A stretch of DNA of 64,000 nt. Source: Candidatus Omnitrophota bacterium. GTDB lineage: Bacteria; Hinthialibacterota; Hinthialibacteria; OLB16. The notes beneath the pieces were generated by a model that worked only from the letters and a program-made list of their open reading frames with translations, had not been told where the DNA came from and did no database searches. Below, one piece after another: positions 63,951-64,000 of this stretch (position 1 is its first letter; every line of letters begins with the position of its first letter). The stretch covers positions 124,001 to 188,000 of the forward strand of contig JACKFH010000007.1 of assembly GCA_020632575.1 (NCBI GenBank), read 5' to 3'. A program made the translations under genes and the position numbers.

Positions 63951-64000
63951 ATGGTTCTAAAGTTGATCAGCATTGGGATTGTCGTTCTTCTGTTTTATGG
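63951..64000 (+). CDS. Start of a gene running out of the window (partial)
   Basis: ATG 63951 is preceded by GGTGGGAGA at good spacing. The first 16 residues are hydrophobic (KLISIGIVVLLFY), a signal peptide or membrane helix. It is divergent from the prepilin peptidase gene. Identity cannot be told. Confidence 0.5.
   Translation, partial: MVLKLISIGIVVLLFY

Noticed and set aside
1..64000. tRNA, rRNA, riboswitches, CRISPR, prophage
   Set aside because: None seen by eye on either strand. A covariance-model search would settle small RNAs, which I cannot exclude.

Overview
The window looks like a chromosomal contig from an uncultivated, Gram-negative, heterotrophic bacterium of the planctomycete/FCB-like candidate phyla; the style recalls Omnitrophota, Sumerlaeota or Hydrogenedentota. 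This is an inference. It rests on Tat-exported Gfo/Idh/MocA dehydrogenases, a Tat-exported FAD oxidoreductase, a DUF3604 protein, a secreted metalloprotease with a Thr-Pro linker and a dockerin-like tail, a flotillin/NfeD operon, and ExbB/D and RND systems that imply an outer membrane. By eye the GC content is moderately high. I saw no rRNA, tRNA, IS transposase, phage gene or CRISPR array.

Layout. 1-4.2 kb: tail of a penicillin-acylase-family gene, an AlgI-like O-acyltransferase (MBOAT) with an SGNH partner, and exbB-exbD. 4.2-8.5 kb (minus): an operon of two Tat-exported Gfo/Idh proteins and a GH32-like protein. 8.7-12.1 kb: a GDPD/AIM6-like protein, a K+ channel with RCK domain, an Lrp-like regulator and a CBM9-like protein. 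12.1-15.3 kb: a repeat island, then a peptide/opine ABC binding protein and one permease only. 15.3-16.9 kb: a toxin-antitoxin island (DUF433/DUF5615, MNT/HEPN, a decayed second DUF433 gene) that starts at the 3' end of the permease gene and carries a degenerate copy of that 3' end. 17.7-20.2 kb: an MrfA-like helicase. 20.2-24.6 kb (minus): a lone DHp-like protein and a Pro-rich protein-FloA-NfeD operon. 24.7-31.5 kb (minus): a giant O-antigen ligase/TPR protein and an MMPL/RND exporter. 31.8-40.8 kb (plus): a Spy-like protein, a beta-propeller histidine kinase, a propeller-DUF3604 protein and a Tat FAD oxidoreductase. 40.8-46.0 kb (minus): ArsC/Spx-like protein, an ABC ATPase-permease fusion, a second permease and a Wzz-like protein. 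46.5-59.1 kb: TPR-methyltransferase, cytosolic Gfo/Idh, a PGRP-like lipoprotein with a histidine kinase, CstA/BtsT, a secreted esterase and the dockerin metalloprotease. 59.2-63.9 kb (minus): a tightly overlapping five-gene operon (prepilin peptidase, GT2, alpha/beta hydrolase, secreted unknown, histidine kinase).

Themes are envelope and glycan handling (acetylation, ligation, chain length, glycosyl transfer, esterases), uptake of sugars and peptides, and envelope sensing by three histidine kinases with no response regulator in the window. At least nine single-base frameshifts lie in the first 23 kb and none were seen afterwards. Several sit in homopolymers, so part of the apparent gene damage is probably sequence error. 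The features I would look at first are the toxin-antitoxin island with its duplicated borders, two dispersed palindromic repeat families, the orphan DHp protein, the PGRP-like lipoprotein without visible zinc ligands, and the fused sugar ABC transporter.
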